A stretch of 64,000 nucleotides of DNA from Pseudobutyrivibrio ruminis (GTDB lineage: Bacteria; Bacillota; Clostridia; Lachnospirales; Lachnospiraceae), in assembly GCF_015057245.1 (NCBI RefSeq), contig NZ_SVET01000007.1, positions 1-64,000 on the forward strand, read 5' to 3'. The position numbers were made by a program, and so were the translations under genes. Below are positions 31,664-40,528 of the stretch, piece by piece; the stretch's first letter is position 1; the number at the start of each line of letters is the position of its first letter. The notes below the pieces were generated by a model. That model saw nothing but the letters and a program-made list of their open reading frames with translations. It was not told the origin of the DNA and did no database searches.

Positions 31664-33802
31664 ATGAATAAAAGTAGTCGTTGTTTATACAATGGTTCTT
31701 TTGAAGAATTTTTGAATGAGACAGAAGAGTCTATTTTAGGAACAATATGTCAGAATTATCATGGAGATATAGGAACAACTTCGAGAAATGCTTGGGTTGA
31801 TGAAATATCTATTATGAAAAATATTATATCTGAATTTAGAGTGCCAAATAGTCAGATCATTTTTGAATATGATATTCCACGTTTAGGAAAAAGAATAGAT
31901 GTGGTCCTTTTGCTTAGGGGAATTATTTTTTGCTTGGAGTTTAAAGTTGGCGAAAAGCATATTCTTGAAGCAGATGTTGATCAAGTTCTTGATTATGCTT
32001 TAGATTTAAATAATTTTCATAAGTACAGTCAGAATAAGGTGATAGTACCTATTCTTGTTGCTACCAAGCATAATGGAGCATCAAGCGTTATACAGCCATC
32101 TGGATATACGGATCGAGTGATGAATCCTTTAATGACAGGAACCGAAGGGTTATATAGTTTAATATCTATGGCACTGAACTCATTTCCAAAAGAAGAAGCC
32201 ATAAATGAAAAATGGATTAATAGCCCATATGCTCCAACGCCTACAATAATAGAAGCTGCAAGATCTCTTTATGAAAATCATTCAGTTGAAGATATAACTA
32301 GACATGAGGCTGATAAGGTATATACAGACAAAACGATAGCATATGTTCTTGATGTTATTCATAAGAGCAAAGCTAAGGGCGAAAAAAGTATTTGTTTTGT
32401 TACTGGAGTACCGGGAGCTGGAAAAACTTTGGTAGGTTTAGATGTTGCAGTTAAACAAACATATCAAGGTGGTGATTCTCCAGTTGATGATGAAGGCGCA
32501 GTATATTTGTCAGGAAATGGTCCATTAGTAGCTGTACTTACAGAGGCACTAGCAAGAGATAATTATGAGAAGTGTAAGGCGCTAAATCAAAAGAAAACCA
32601 AGACAGATTCAAAACGAGAAGTTGGTAAATCGATACAAATGATTCATAGATATCGAGACAATATGCTACATAAAATAAAGAATCCTGTTGAAAATGGAAA
32701 GCTTGAAATCGATCCAGAAAAGGCTGAACGTAATGATACAGCAGGTTTTGGAGAAGTCGAACATGTAGCTATTTTTGATGAGGCACAACGAGCATGGACA
32801 CATGAACGTTTGGCGGCATATTTAAAGAGAGGAGGTACTTACGGTAATAAACTAAAAGTGCCTAATTTCCCTGTTTCGGAAGCAGCATTTTTAATATGGT
32901 CTCTAGATCAAAGAGAAGACTGGGCAACTATTATTTGTCTTGTTGGTGGTGGACAGGAAATTAATACAGGTGAGGCAGGTATCTCAGAGTGGATTAATGC
33001 TATTAATGAGCATTTTCCACACTGGAAGGTATATATATCACCAATGCTCACTGAGCCTGAGTATGCGGAGGGAAAGGTAAACGAATTATTGGAAGTAAAC
33101 AATAATGTAACTTTTTCAGATGATTTGCATTTAAAGGTGTCCCTTCGCTCATATAGAGCAGAAAAGCTATCAGCATTTGTACATTCCGTTTTGACTTTTA
33201 ATCCTAATGCAAAAAATATATATGAGGAAATAAAAGACAATTATCCAATTGTTTTAACAAGAGACATGGATAAGGCACGAGAATGGTTACATAAAAAAGT
33301 TAGAGGTACAGAACGTACTGGGGTTTTAGTTACAAAGGAAGCGGCACGTTTTAAACCTTTGGCTATTCATATCCTAGAGACAGGAGATGAAAATGCCGTT
33401 CATTGGTTCTTGGAAGATAAAGATGATACAAGATCGTCAAATTATCTTGAAGACGCGGCTACTGAAATTCAGGTTCAAGGATTAGAACTAGACTATACAT
33501 GCCTTCTTTGGGATGCAGATATGAGATATGATAATGGTAAATGGAGATATTATCGTTTTAATGGAAGCACTAAATGGATAGAAAGGACCGGTAAAAGCGA
33601 GAAAGAACAGGAGCAGATGAAATATATGCTTAATGCTTACAGAGTCTTACTTACTCGTGCGAGAGCAGGAATGGTAATTTGTGTGCCTAAAGGTAATTCA
33701 AATATGACACCTAGTGGCTTTTATGAAGATAATACTCGTTTGCCTGAGTTTTATGATGGAACATATGAGTATTTGAAAAGTGTTGGATTGATGGAGATTT
33801 AA
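31664..33802 (+). CDS. DUF2075 helicase-like ATPase with N-terminal nuclease-like domain
   Basis: A 712-residue protein. Residues about 60-130 look like a PD-(D/E)xK nuclease core: Asp79 in KRIDVVLLL and Glu92-x-Lys94 in CLEFKVGE. A superfamily-1-like ATPase of the DUF2075 (Schlafen group 3) type follows, with Walker A GVPGAGKT (248-255) and Walker B FDEAQRAW (about 371-378). Late motifs are IQVQGLELDYTCLLWDADM and AYRVLLTRARAGM. DUF2075 proteins occur in restriction and phage-defence settings, but a direct role is not known. GAGGGGA precedes the ATG. Neighbouring helicase and DUF2971 genes support an accessory, possibly defensive, region. Confidence 0.82.
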   Translation: MNKSSRCLYNGSFEEFLNETEESILGTICQNYHGDIGTTSRNAWVDEISIMKNIISEFRVPNSQIIFEYDIPRLGKRIDVVLLLRGIIFCLEFKVGEKHILEADVDQVLDYALDLNNFHKYSQNKVIVPILVATKHNGASSVIQPSGYTDRVMNPLMTGTEGLYSLISMALNSFPKEEAINEKWINSPYAPTPTIIEAARSLYENHSVEDITRHEADKVYTDKTIAYVLDVIHKSKAKGEKSICFVTGVPGAGKTLVGLDVAVKQTYQGGDSPVDDEGAVYLSGNGPLVAVLTEALARDNYEKCKALNQKKTKTDSKREVGKSIQMIHRYRDNMLHKIKNPVENGKLEIDPEKAERNDTAGFGEVEHVAIFDEAQRAWTHERLAAYLKRGGTYGNKLKVPNFPVSEAAFLIWSLDQREDWATIICLVGGGQEINTGEAGISEWINAINEHFPHWKVYISPMLTEPEYAEGKVNELLEVNNNVTFSDDLHLKVSLRSYRAEKLSAFVHSVLTFNPNAKNIYEEIKDNYPIVLTRDMDKAREWLHKKVRGTERTGVLVTKEAARFKPLAIHILETGDENAVHWFLEDKDDTRSSNYLEDAATEIQVQGLELDYTCLLWDADMRYDNGKWRYYRFNGSTKWIERTGKSEKEQEQMKYMLNAYRVLLTRARAGMVICVPKGNSNMTPSGFYEDNTRLPEFYDGTYEYLKSVGLMEI

Positions 33803-33837
33803 TATAAATATCGCATACTATATGGAGGTTATAATTT

Positions 33838-34071
33838 ATGAGTTTAATATTTGGACTATTATTTGGAGCATTAGCAGGCTTTATCGCTAGCTTTATTATG
33901 GGAGAAAAGTCTGGATGGATTAAGAATATAATCCTCGGTATTGCTGGAGGATTTGTAGGAGGATTTGCATTCGATATTCTAGGACTATCAGCTAGCGGGC
34001 AGTTCGGAAGTCTTATTGTATCTGTGGTAGGTGCATGTATCTGTATTTGGTTGGGTAGAAGATTATTCTAG
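33838..34071 (+). CDS. GlsB/YeaQ/YmgE family small membrane protein
   Basis: A 77-residue protein with three hydrophobic helices and the glycine-rich pattern GALAGFIASFIMG ... NIILGIAGGFVGGF typical of transglycosylase-associated (GlsB) proteins. Members are general stress membrane proteins of unclear function. GGAGG precedes the ATG. Confidence 0.9.
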   Translation: MSLIFGLLFGALAGFIASFIMGEKSGWIKNIILGIAGGFVGGFAFDILGLSASGQFGSLIVSVVGACICIWLGRRLF

Positions 34072-34089
34072 TATCGAAAAGGAATTCAT

Positions 34090-34494
34090 ATGAAAACAGT
34101 ACGTGTAGTTGCAGCAGTCATAAAAGCTGAAAATGAGAAAGGCCAGCCTATTATATTTGCCACCCAAAGAGGATATGGTGAATACAAAGATGGCTGGGAA
34201 TTTCCTGGTGGAAAAATCGAAGAAGGTGAAACTCCTCAGCAAGCTTTAAAGCGAGAGATTATGGAGGAGTTGGATACAGAAATCAGTATTGGTGAGTTAA
34301 TCGATACTATTGAGTATGACTATCCAACATTTCATTTATCAATGGATTGCTTCTGGTCTGAAATTGTAAAAGGTGATTTGGTTCTCAAGGAACACGAAGC
34401 AGCTAAGTGGTTGACTAAGGAGCAGCTTGGCGACGTGGATTGGTTACCAGCGGATATTACTTTGATAGACAAGATACGTGGAGAATTACTATGA
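34090..34494 (+). CDS. NUDIX hydrolase, MutT-like (8-oxo-dGTP diphosphatase)
   Basis: A 134-residue NUDIX enzyme. The Nudix box GGKIEEGETPQQALKREIME and following ELDTEI satisfy Gx5Ex7REUxEExGU apart from the final Gly, which is Asp-Thr here. GWEFPGGK and the C-terminal WLTKEQLGDVDWLPAD match MutT-type proteins that cleanse oxidised nucleotides. Its stop overlaps the start of the next small gene (ATGA), so both are translationally coupled. Confidence 0.92.
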   Translation: MKTVRVVAAVIKAENEKGQPIIFATQRGYGEYKDGWEFPGGKIEEGETPQQALKREIMEELDTEISIGELIDTIEYDYPTFHLSMDCFWSEIVKGDLVLKEHEAAKWLTKEQLGDVDWLPADITLIDKIRGELL

Positions 34495-34715
34495 CCTACA
34501 AACTAAAGAAAATCCTAGAAGCAGATTATGGATGTGAAGAGCGACCTGCAGGTTACGTGCCGCAGGTCCTTGTGATATTACAAGATGAGGCCGGCAACCA
34601 AATTGAGCGCGAAGTCCCTGATTCTGATTTGTATAAGAGAGATATCAATGAAGGTGATTTAGTGTACTTCGACGAGGCGGGCCAGATTCAGAAGGGAGCA
34701 AATGAAAAGCATTAA
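34491..34715 (+). CDS. Small acidic protein coupled to the NUDIX gene
   Basis: A 74-residue protein starting at the ATGA overlap with the NUDIX gene, so ATG 34491 is the natural start. No family is recognised. Segments YVPQVLVILQDEAGNQIE and GDLVYFDEAGQIQK suggest a small beta-rich fold. A decayed copy of its second half lies at 40385-40528, which shows that this gene or its neighbourhood was once duplicated. Confidence 0.8.
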   Translation: MTYKLKKILEADYGCEERPAGYVPQVLVILQDEAGNQIEREVPDSDLYKRDINEGDLVYFDEAGQIQKGANEKH

Positions 34716-34726
34716 AGCGTAGTCAT

Positions 34727-34755
34727 TTGCTTAATACTCCTTTTGCAGTTATAAT
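34727..34755 (+). promoter_or_regulatory. Promoter of the NifX-FKBP fusion gene
   Basis: TTGCTT (34727-34732) and TATAAT (34750-34755) are 17 bases apart, about 33 bases before the start codon. Confidence 0.75.
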
Positions 34756-34787
34756 AGCAAGGATTTTGTTTTTAAAAGGAGTATATA

Positions 34788-35636
34788 ATGAGAATAGCAG
34801 TTACATATGAAAATGGTCAGGTGTTCCAGCACTTCGGGCACACTGAGCAGTTTAAGATTTACGAAGTAGAAGATGGCAAGGTTGTTTCATCAGAGGTTAT
34901 CGGTTCTGATGGACAGGGCCATGGTGCCTTAGCTGGTCTTCTTAGCAACAATTCAATCGACGTACTTATCTGCGGCGGTATCGGTGGCGGAGCTCAGGCA
35001 GCTCTTAGCGAGTGCGGAATTGAGCTTTGCGCTGGTGCTTCAGGAGATACAGATGCAGCAGTTGAGGCATACCTTAAGGGTGAGCTTATCAACTCTGGTG
35101 TAAATTGCAATCACCATGGCGAGGGTCACACATGTGGTGATCACGAGGAAGGACATAGCTGTGGCGGTCACTCTGGTTGTGGCGGATGCCATTCTGAGCC
35201 AGAGTTCGAGGGCAAGAATGTAGGCAAGACATGCCGCACACACTACAGAGGTACATTCAACGATGGCACACAGTTTGATTCATCATACGACAGAGGCGAG
35301 CCACTTGAATTCGTTTGTGGCGCAGGAATGATGATTAAGGGCTTTGACAAGGCTGTTGCAAACATGGAAGTTGGCGAAAAGGTTGATATTCACCTTATGC
35401 CAGAGGAAGCTTATGGCCAGCGTGACGAGGAAGCAGTTTTCACAATTGAAATTGCACAGCTTCCTGGTTCAGAAAACTTAGAAGTAGACCAGCAGGTATA
35501 CTTACAGGATCCATATGGCAGACCATTCCCAGTAAAGGTTGTTGCAAAGGATGATACAAACATCACTCTTGATGCAAACCACGAAATGGCCGGCAAAGAA
35601 CTCAACTTTACAATTGAGCTTGTAGAGGTAAAATAA
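34788..35636 (+). CDS. Fusion of NifX/NifB-type cofactor-binding domain, His/Cys-rich linker and FKBP-type prolyl isomerase
   Basis: Three parts are visible in 282 residues. Residues 1-105 match the dinitrogenase Fe-Mo cofactor family (MRIAVTYENGQVFQHFGHTE ... LICGGIGGGAQAALSECGIE). Residues about 106-145 form a linker packed with His, Cys and Gly (HHGEGHTCGDH, HSCGGHSGCGGCH), which looks metal-binding. Residues about 150-282 form a SlyD-like FKBP (FNDGTQFDSSYDRGEPLEFV, GMMIKGFDKAVANMEVGEK, PEEAYGQRDE). The whole suggests a metal-handling folding factor, as SlyD also binds nickel through a His-rich tail. The neighbours give no further clue. AAAAGGAG precedes the ATG. Confidence 0.88.
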   Translation: MRIAVTYENGQVFQHFGHTEQFKIYEVEDGKVVSSEVIGSDGQGHGALAGLLSNNSIDVLICGGIGGGAQAALSECGIELCAGASGDTDAAVEAYLKGELINSGVNCNHHGEGHTCGDHEEGHSCGGHSGCGGCHSEPEFEGKNVGKTCRTHYRGTFNDGTQFDSSYDRGEPLEFVCGAGMMIKGFDKAVANMEVGEKVDIHLMPEEAYGQRDEEAVFTIEIAQLPGSENLEVDQQVYLQDPYGRPFPVKVVAKDDTNITLDANHEMAGKELNFTIELVEVK

Positions 35637-35646
35637 CACACAATAG

Positions 35647-35670
35647 AGCGGTGCTTGGCACCGCTTTTTT
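35647..35670 (+). terminator. Terminator of the NifX-FKBP gene
   Basis: AGCGGTGC and GCACCGCT form a perfect 8-bp stem around TTG, followed by TTTTTT. The same stem sequence recurs after the Rpn gene at 41989. Confidence 0.92.
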
Positions 35671-35722
35671 ATTGGAAAATAGAACATAAGAAAAGGAAGT
35701 AATCGTCCAGGTCAAGGTTTGA

Positions 35723-38700
35723 TTACTTCTTTTCTAATTGCTCTTTTAAATTTTTTAATTGTTTCTCAGAAATAGCATCGTAATAATTATTGCATTCATA
35801 TGTAGGATGGAGCTTAGGAATATGTTCTTTAGTTTGTAATATATAGTGATTCTCTAAGGACCAATTGACTATCTTAATAATCTCTATGTAAGACATGCTA
35901 GCTAACATTCTATACTCTGGGACAGTATAAAGCTCATATTTTTTTATTTTGTCAGAATTTCCTCCGTTTAAAACAGTAACTAAGGTTTCTGTATTGAAAT
36001 AATGGTTTTCACTTATATGTATTAAACAATTAAGAGTAGTATGTAGAAGCTCATTTACATGGTAATCTTTATACATAACTTGGTTTAATCGTTCTATTTT
36101 TTTTGTGTAGTCAGAAACATCCTGTTTTGATTTCGTATTTACGTTAGTAGATGATGAGCTTTCTACATCAGGAGTTATATTTTCTTCCTTCTCGGTTGTT
36201 TGTTTAATTTTCTGTTTATATTCATTTGTAAAATTGTCAGGGATGATTTCTTCAAATACTTTTTGAGTAGAGTATTCCTGAGGGCTCATGGTATTATTAC
36301 AGCCAGTACCATCAGTTTTGTAATTTGTGCATGCTAAGAAGTACTCACCACGAGCTGCTTTAACAATTAAATATCCGTCTTTGCAACATTCACATTTTAA
36401 AATTGAGAGCTTTCCTGCTCGGTATTCATTTGTCATGAAACCGCATACTTCAGGTTCATTCGTACAAATAAATAAACGAAGACCGTAGGAATTTTTGTAT
36501 TTATATTGCATTGGATAGCCACAAATAGGACACTGCTTTATTGCTAATTTATTTTCTACAGGGTTATCGTTCCATGAGCCTTTAAGAACCACATTCTTAT
36601 AATCTTTTTTTATTTCTAGCAAAAATTCAGAAGGATTTTGTTCTGGCGCCACAAAGTAAACTCGATTTTTGGTTCGAGTCATTGCTACGTAGAATAGTCT
36701 ACGCTCTTCAGCATAATCTATAGAATTATCTCCTTTAATTACAAATTTTAAAACAGGGTCATCCTGAATTTTTGAAGGAAAACCATATGTCTCGTTTTTT
36801 CCATTAACTACTATGACATTATCGTAACCTAAGCCTTTTGACATATGTACTGTCATAAAGGTGATTTTAATTCTAGGATATTTAACTGACTTGAGGATAT
36901 TTCCTCTGTTCTTAAACTCAAATAGACCAGTACGTTCTAAGTGGTCACCTTCAAATGTATAACGACCTAAGAGTAGAACAGTACCAACATCTTCTTTACC
37001 TTCAGCTTTGTTATAAGCAACAATTTGATCAAGTGCATATTCAACTGCCTGTGCTTGAGCGTACATAGCTCCTGTTCGGCGATTAGCCCCAGGAATCTTC
37101 GCAGCAGAATCATAGGTATAGATGATTACAGGGTCTTGAATAGTTTTAGGTGAAATAAGTGATTTTGTAATTTGGCTAGGGTTTTTCTGTACAAAGTTTC
37201 CTGCAATATCGATTATATCTTGGGCATTACGATATGTTCGAACTATCTTCAGTAATTTAGCATAGCCCATTTTCTCTTGAAACTTTGTAAATAGTGTTAT
37301 ATCTGAGCCACTGAAAGCATAAATCGATTGCCAATCATCACCAACTGCAATGATTTTTGCATCACAAATGTCGGATAAGGCTGATGTTAGATCGAATCGT
37401 TGTCGAGATATATCTTGATATTCATCTACAATAATATATTTAAAATGAAGGCGTTGTTTCATTTCCTTCTTTTCGCGTAGTATCCTGGCCGAATTGTTAA
37501 TCATATCTTCGAAATCGACTAGATTATTTTCTTTGAGGTATCTTTCATATTCTAGATAGCAATCCTGACAGATGTTTAAGAAAAGGCGAGAACGCTCATT
37601 TTTTGTAGAATGGTACATTCTGTCAAATTCCTCAACACCATATCCATTTGTTTTGAAATTATTGATAAAACGGCATATCAAGTTTACAAGTCTTCGAATA
37701 TATCTAGTTTCTTCGGTGGAAACAAGTTTTTCCATCAATTCTTTATTAGTTTTACGTTGCAGAACAAAGCCAGCCTTCTCAAGCTTTTCTTGGAGATGCT
37801 CAGTAATAGAACGGTGGTCTTTGAATGATGAAAAAGTGTATATCAGTTTTGTATTATGTTCTCTATGCAGAAGAATTTTGTCATTAATAGAGCTCTTATA
37901 GCGAGCTAATTCAGCTTCTGAGAATCTGTTATTTGTTCCTTCTTCAGTAATACCAAAATGTTCTATATAAGCGACTTTATCACCTTGTTTGATTATGAAA
38001 TCTGGTGTGTATGGCTTGCGTGCATACATTATGTTATATGGATATCTTGGCTCATATTCGTAGTTGATATTATTGAGATATAAAAAGTTTGCAATTTCAA
38101 CTTCTTCATATGAACGTACAACCTCATTCTGGATTGTGACCATTTTTTTAGTGCGTTGATCCAGAACTTCACGTTTGAAATCTTCCAGGTCACTTCGCAT
38201 AGTAGAAAAATTTGATTTTGCTATTTTATTGAAAAACTCATTTAAATCAGATCCTTCATACGGAGCATCAAAATAAGACGAGAAGAATAGAATCATATTG
38301 TTTACTAGACTCTCGTTGGTAAGTACTGATTTTTTGAAATAATCAATGATAAGAAAATACAAACGGTATCCATCAAAGATATTAAGCTGTTCTGGGCTAT
38401 TGATGTGTAATATCGCATTTCCAGTAGAGTGGAAAGTGGTGATAGGACAGTCAATTTTTAAATCTTTATTAATTTTGTCACGAAGTTCACCTACTGCTTT
38501 ATTAGTAAATGATATTACCAAAATATCTTTAGGATCAATATTTTGTTTTTCTACTAGATATTTTACTTTAGCAGCAACGGTAGTTGTTTTACCTGCACCC
38601 GCACCAGCAATAACTAGAGAATAATCTTCATCAGAAAGAATTACTTTTCTTTGGTCTTCATCTAAGGAAATGGCAGGGTCTACATCATGAAGAATGTTAT

Positions 38701-39067
38701 CAAGATACTCTTTTTCGCTAATTAAATGCTTGGCTATGTATGCATTATTGAAATTATCAATTGTAGATTCTAACGATTCAAATGTGTCTACTGTTTGTTT
38801 GACAAGTGTCTCGTCAAAAGAGTTTTGTGCGCAGTAAGAAGAAAGCATACCGCTTTTGATTAGGATATTAAAAGTCTCAACGGTATCCTTATAAGTATCT
38901 ATTAGGCCTAAATATTCGCTCTTAGCTATATAATGGTCGGATTCGAGTAACTTATTTAGAGTCTCATTTAAGTTAAGAATTTCCACGCAGTCCTGAGGTA
39001 GATCTTCACGTGAGAATGTGATGCTGGCCTTTTCTTTTCGGTTGAATAGATTATTTAGAAAACCCAT
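35723..39067 (-). CDS. UvrD/Rep-type DNA helicase with nuclease-like insertion and C-terminal zinc ribbons
   Basis: A 1114-residue superfamily-1A helicase. A helical N terminus (1-135) precedes Walker A AGAGAGKT (154-161). Between motifs Ia and II lies an insertion with a nuclease-like pattern (YTPDFIIKQGDKVAYIEHFG, about 365-385). Walker B is YIIVDEYQDISRQRF and late motifs include HMSKGLGYDNVIVVNG and RLFYVAMTRTK. Then come cysteine pairs typical of topoisomerase-type zinc ribbons (CPICGYPM, CTNEPEVCGF, CECCKDGYL) and a C-terminal segment resembling an RQC winged helix. The ATG has no adjacent ribosome binding site; GGGAG lies 33 bases upstream across a hairpin. A DNA repair or defence role is inferred. 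Confidence 0.87.
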   Translation of the reverse strand: MGFLNNLFNRKEKASITFSREDLPQDCVEILNLNETLNKLLESDHYIAKSEYLGLIDTYKDTVETFNILIKSGMLSSYCAQNSFDETLVKQTVDTFESLESTIDNFNNAYIAKHLISEKEYLDNILHDVDPAISLDEDQRKVILSDEDYSLVIAGAGAGKTTTVAAKVKYLVEKQNIDPKDILVISFTNKAVGELRDKINKDLKIDCPITTFHSTGNAILHINSPEQLNIFDGYRLYFLIIDYFKKSVLTNESLVNNMILFFSSYFDAPYEGSDLNEFFNKIAKSNFSTMRSDLEDFKREVLDQRTKKMVTIQNEVVRSYEEVEIANFLYLNNINYEYEPRYPYNIMYARKPYTPDFIIKQGDKVAYIEHFGITEEGTNNRFSEAELARYKSSINDKILLHREHNTKLIYTFSSFKDHRSITEHLQEKLEKAGFVLQRKTNKELMEKLVSTEETRYIRRLVNLICRFINNFKTNGYGVEEFDRMYHSTKNERSRLFLNICQDCYLEYERYLKENNLVDFEDMINNSARILREKKEMKQRLHFKYIIVDEYQDISRQRFDLTSALSDICDAKIIAVGDDWQSIYAFSGSDITLFTKFQEKMGYAKLLKIVRTYRNAQDIIDIAGNFVQKNPSQITKSLISPKTIQDPVIIYTYDSAAKIPGANRRTGAMYAQAQAVEYALDQIVAYNKAEGKEDVGTVLLLGRYTFEGDHLERTGLFEFKNRGNILKSVKYPRIKITFMTVHMSKGLGYDNVIVVNGKNETYGFPSKIQDDPVLKFVIKGDNSIDYAEERRLFYVAMTRTKNRVYFVAPEQNPSEFLLEIKKDYKNVVLKGSWNDNPVENKLAIKQCPICGYPMQYKYKNSYGLRLFICTNEPEVCGFMTNEYRAGKLSILKCECCKDGYLIVKAARGEYFLACTNYKTDGTGCNNTMSPQEYSTQKVFEEIIPDNFTNEYKQKIKQTTEKEENITPDVESSSSTNVNTKSKQDVSDYTKKIERLNQVMYKDYHVNELLHTTLNCLIHISENHYFNTETLVTVLNGGNSDKIKKYELYTVPEYRMLASMSYIEIIKIVNWSLENHYILQTKEHIPKLHPTYECNNYYDAISEKQLKNLKEQLEKK

Positions 39068-39253
39068 TTCAACTGGAAATAGACAAAGCTATTTCTCGTG
39101 CTCCCTTCTTATAGTTTATAGAACAAATTTATGATAATACATAAATGCGAAAATTTTGTTACTTAATTCTTTAAATGAATATGATTATATAGAATTCGTA
39201 TATACGATAATATATAATTGACATAAATATTTTAATAAATGGAGAAGGATGGT

Positions 39254-40297
39254 ATGTATTATATAAACAAGGAAGATATAGAAAGCTATCGTTTTGCTAT
39301 AGCGAAAATTGCTTTTCTAGAAACACAAGATGATTTTAAATTGGTTCAGGATATTCCAAAGAGCAATTGTTTGGAGTGTTTCTATAAACAAGATAATAAA
39401 GTAATAGTTTCATTATTTAGAGAACCGACAATTAAAGTAGATAAGAATAAAAAGGCATTTTATTTTTATCAAAAAACTCATGTAAAAAGAGCAGTGGCAA
39501 AATATGAAGGGCATAATAGAATTCATATTGAAGAGTTTTCGCCAGTGTTTGATGAAAAATATAATATTTATTTTGAACAGGCTATAAGTAGCCCGAAAGC
39601 TTTTATGGAAAATAAACAGTATTTGGAGTTCTTAGATGGAATTCTTTTAAAGCGAGAAGACATAGAAGAGAACGATGAAAAAAAGTGGTATAAATACTAT
39701 TCTAAAGAATCCATAATTAGTAACAAACATGGATTAGTAGACGGAACTATTTCGTTTAGTAATCCCAACAAATTTAATGATCCATTTGATGTAAATTGTT
39801 CATTTGCAAATAGTCAGGATATAAGTGATTTGTTTAGAATCTTTTGTGTGGCCCCTTCGCCAGAAGAAATATTATTATGGTCATATTATAGTTCTGACCA
39901 TAAGGGATATTGTTTTGAATATCGCCATAAAGATATCATGGAGGCTGTATTAGCGAGCATTACCGATGGATTATTTATCATTGGGAACGTCACATATAGC
40001 AATTATAGACCGAAACAAAAATCTAAATTAAATAGGATTTCATTTTCCGAGGTGAAATTCTACATAGAGGCTGCCTTTACTAAATTTGAAGAATGGAGTC
40101 ATGAAAAAGAATTTAGATTTGTTTTATTATCACAGAACTTTAAAGACGCAGACGACTACATTTCATATAAAGTTGATGTTGTAAATATTTATAAAGGTAT
40201 AAAAGGTGATGGAACGCTAATAAAGGATGGTAAAGGCAATATTATTACTCCAAAGCCAATATCAAAGGATAGTAGCAAATATTTATTACATAGTTAG
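39254..40297 (+). CDS. DUF2971-domain protein
   Basis: A 347-residue soluble protein. The C-terminal two thirds match DUF2971: KWYKYYSKESIISNKHG, ISFSNPNKFNDPFDVN, EEILLWSYYSSDHKGYCFEY and EWSHEKEFRFVLL. DUF2971 has no established biochemical activity and is common in accessory regions, sometimes near abortive-infection genes. The start at 39254 follows GGAGAAGG; the ATG at 39239 includes that site and is rejected. It is divergent from the helicase gene across 186 bases. Confidence 0.82.
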   Translation: MYYINKEDIESYRFAIAKIAFLETQDDFKLVQDIPKSNCLECFYKQDNKVIVSLFREPTIKVDKNKKAFYFYQKTHVKRAVAKYEGHNRIHIEEFSPVFDEKYNIYFEQAISSPKAFMENKQYLEFLDGILLKREDIEENDEKKWYKYYSKESIISNKHGLVDGTISFSNPNKFNDPFDVNCSFANSQDISDLFRIFCVAPSPEEILLWSYYSSDHKGYCFEYRHKDIMEAVLASITDGLFIIGNVTYSNYRPKQKSKLNRISFSEVKFYIEAAFTKFEEWSHEKEFRFVLLSQNFKDADDYISYKVDVVNIYKGIKGDGTLIKDGKGNIITPKPISKDSSKYLLHS

Positions 40298-40384
40298 TAG
40301 ATTTTGAATGGCATATTGAAATCATATAATAAAATAGAATTGCATGTTATTGAGCAAGTTTTACTCAAAATGATGTAAGATTCC

Positions 40385-40528
40385 AACGAAGAACGCTTGG
40401 AATGCTACCCAAAGTGTGTGTGGTGACAGTATTATGAAGTAGCTGATACAGATTTATATACTAGAAATATTGACGAAGGTGACCTGGTTCACTTCAATGA
40501 GGAGGGCCAGATTCAAAAAGGGGAATAA
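40385..40528 (+). pseudogene. Decayed second-half copy of the small NUDIX-linked gene
   Basis: In one frame this stretch reads NEERLECYPKCVW, stop (40424-40426), then QYYEVADTDLYTRNIDEGDL and VHFNEEGQIQKGE, stop. This matches CEERPAGYVPQV ... EVPDSDLYKRDINEGDLVYF and DEAGQIQKG of the gene at 34491, with about nine codons deleted and an internal stop. No start codon or first part remains. The terminal AAGGGG of the remnant now serves as ribosome binding site for the gene beginning directly after its stop codon. Confidence 0.8.

Noticed and set aside
34734..34784. Inverted repeat ATACTCCTTTT / AAAAGGAGTAT as a ribosome-binding-site-sequestering RNA hairpin
   Set aside because: The left arm lies between the -35 and -10 elements, upstream of the expected transcription start, so it would not be in the message.
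39217..39222. TTGACA as -35 of a promoter for the DUF2971 gene
   Set aside because: A -10 with 17-base spacing would fall inside the coding start; no suitable hexamer is there.
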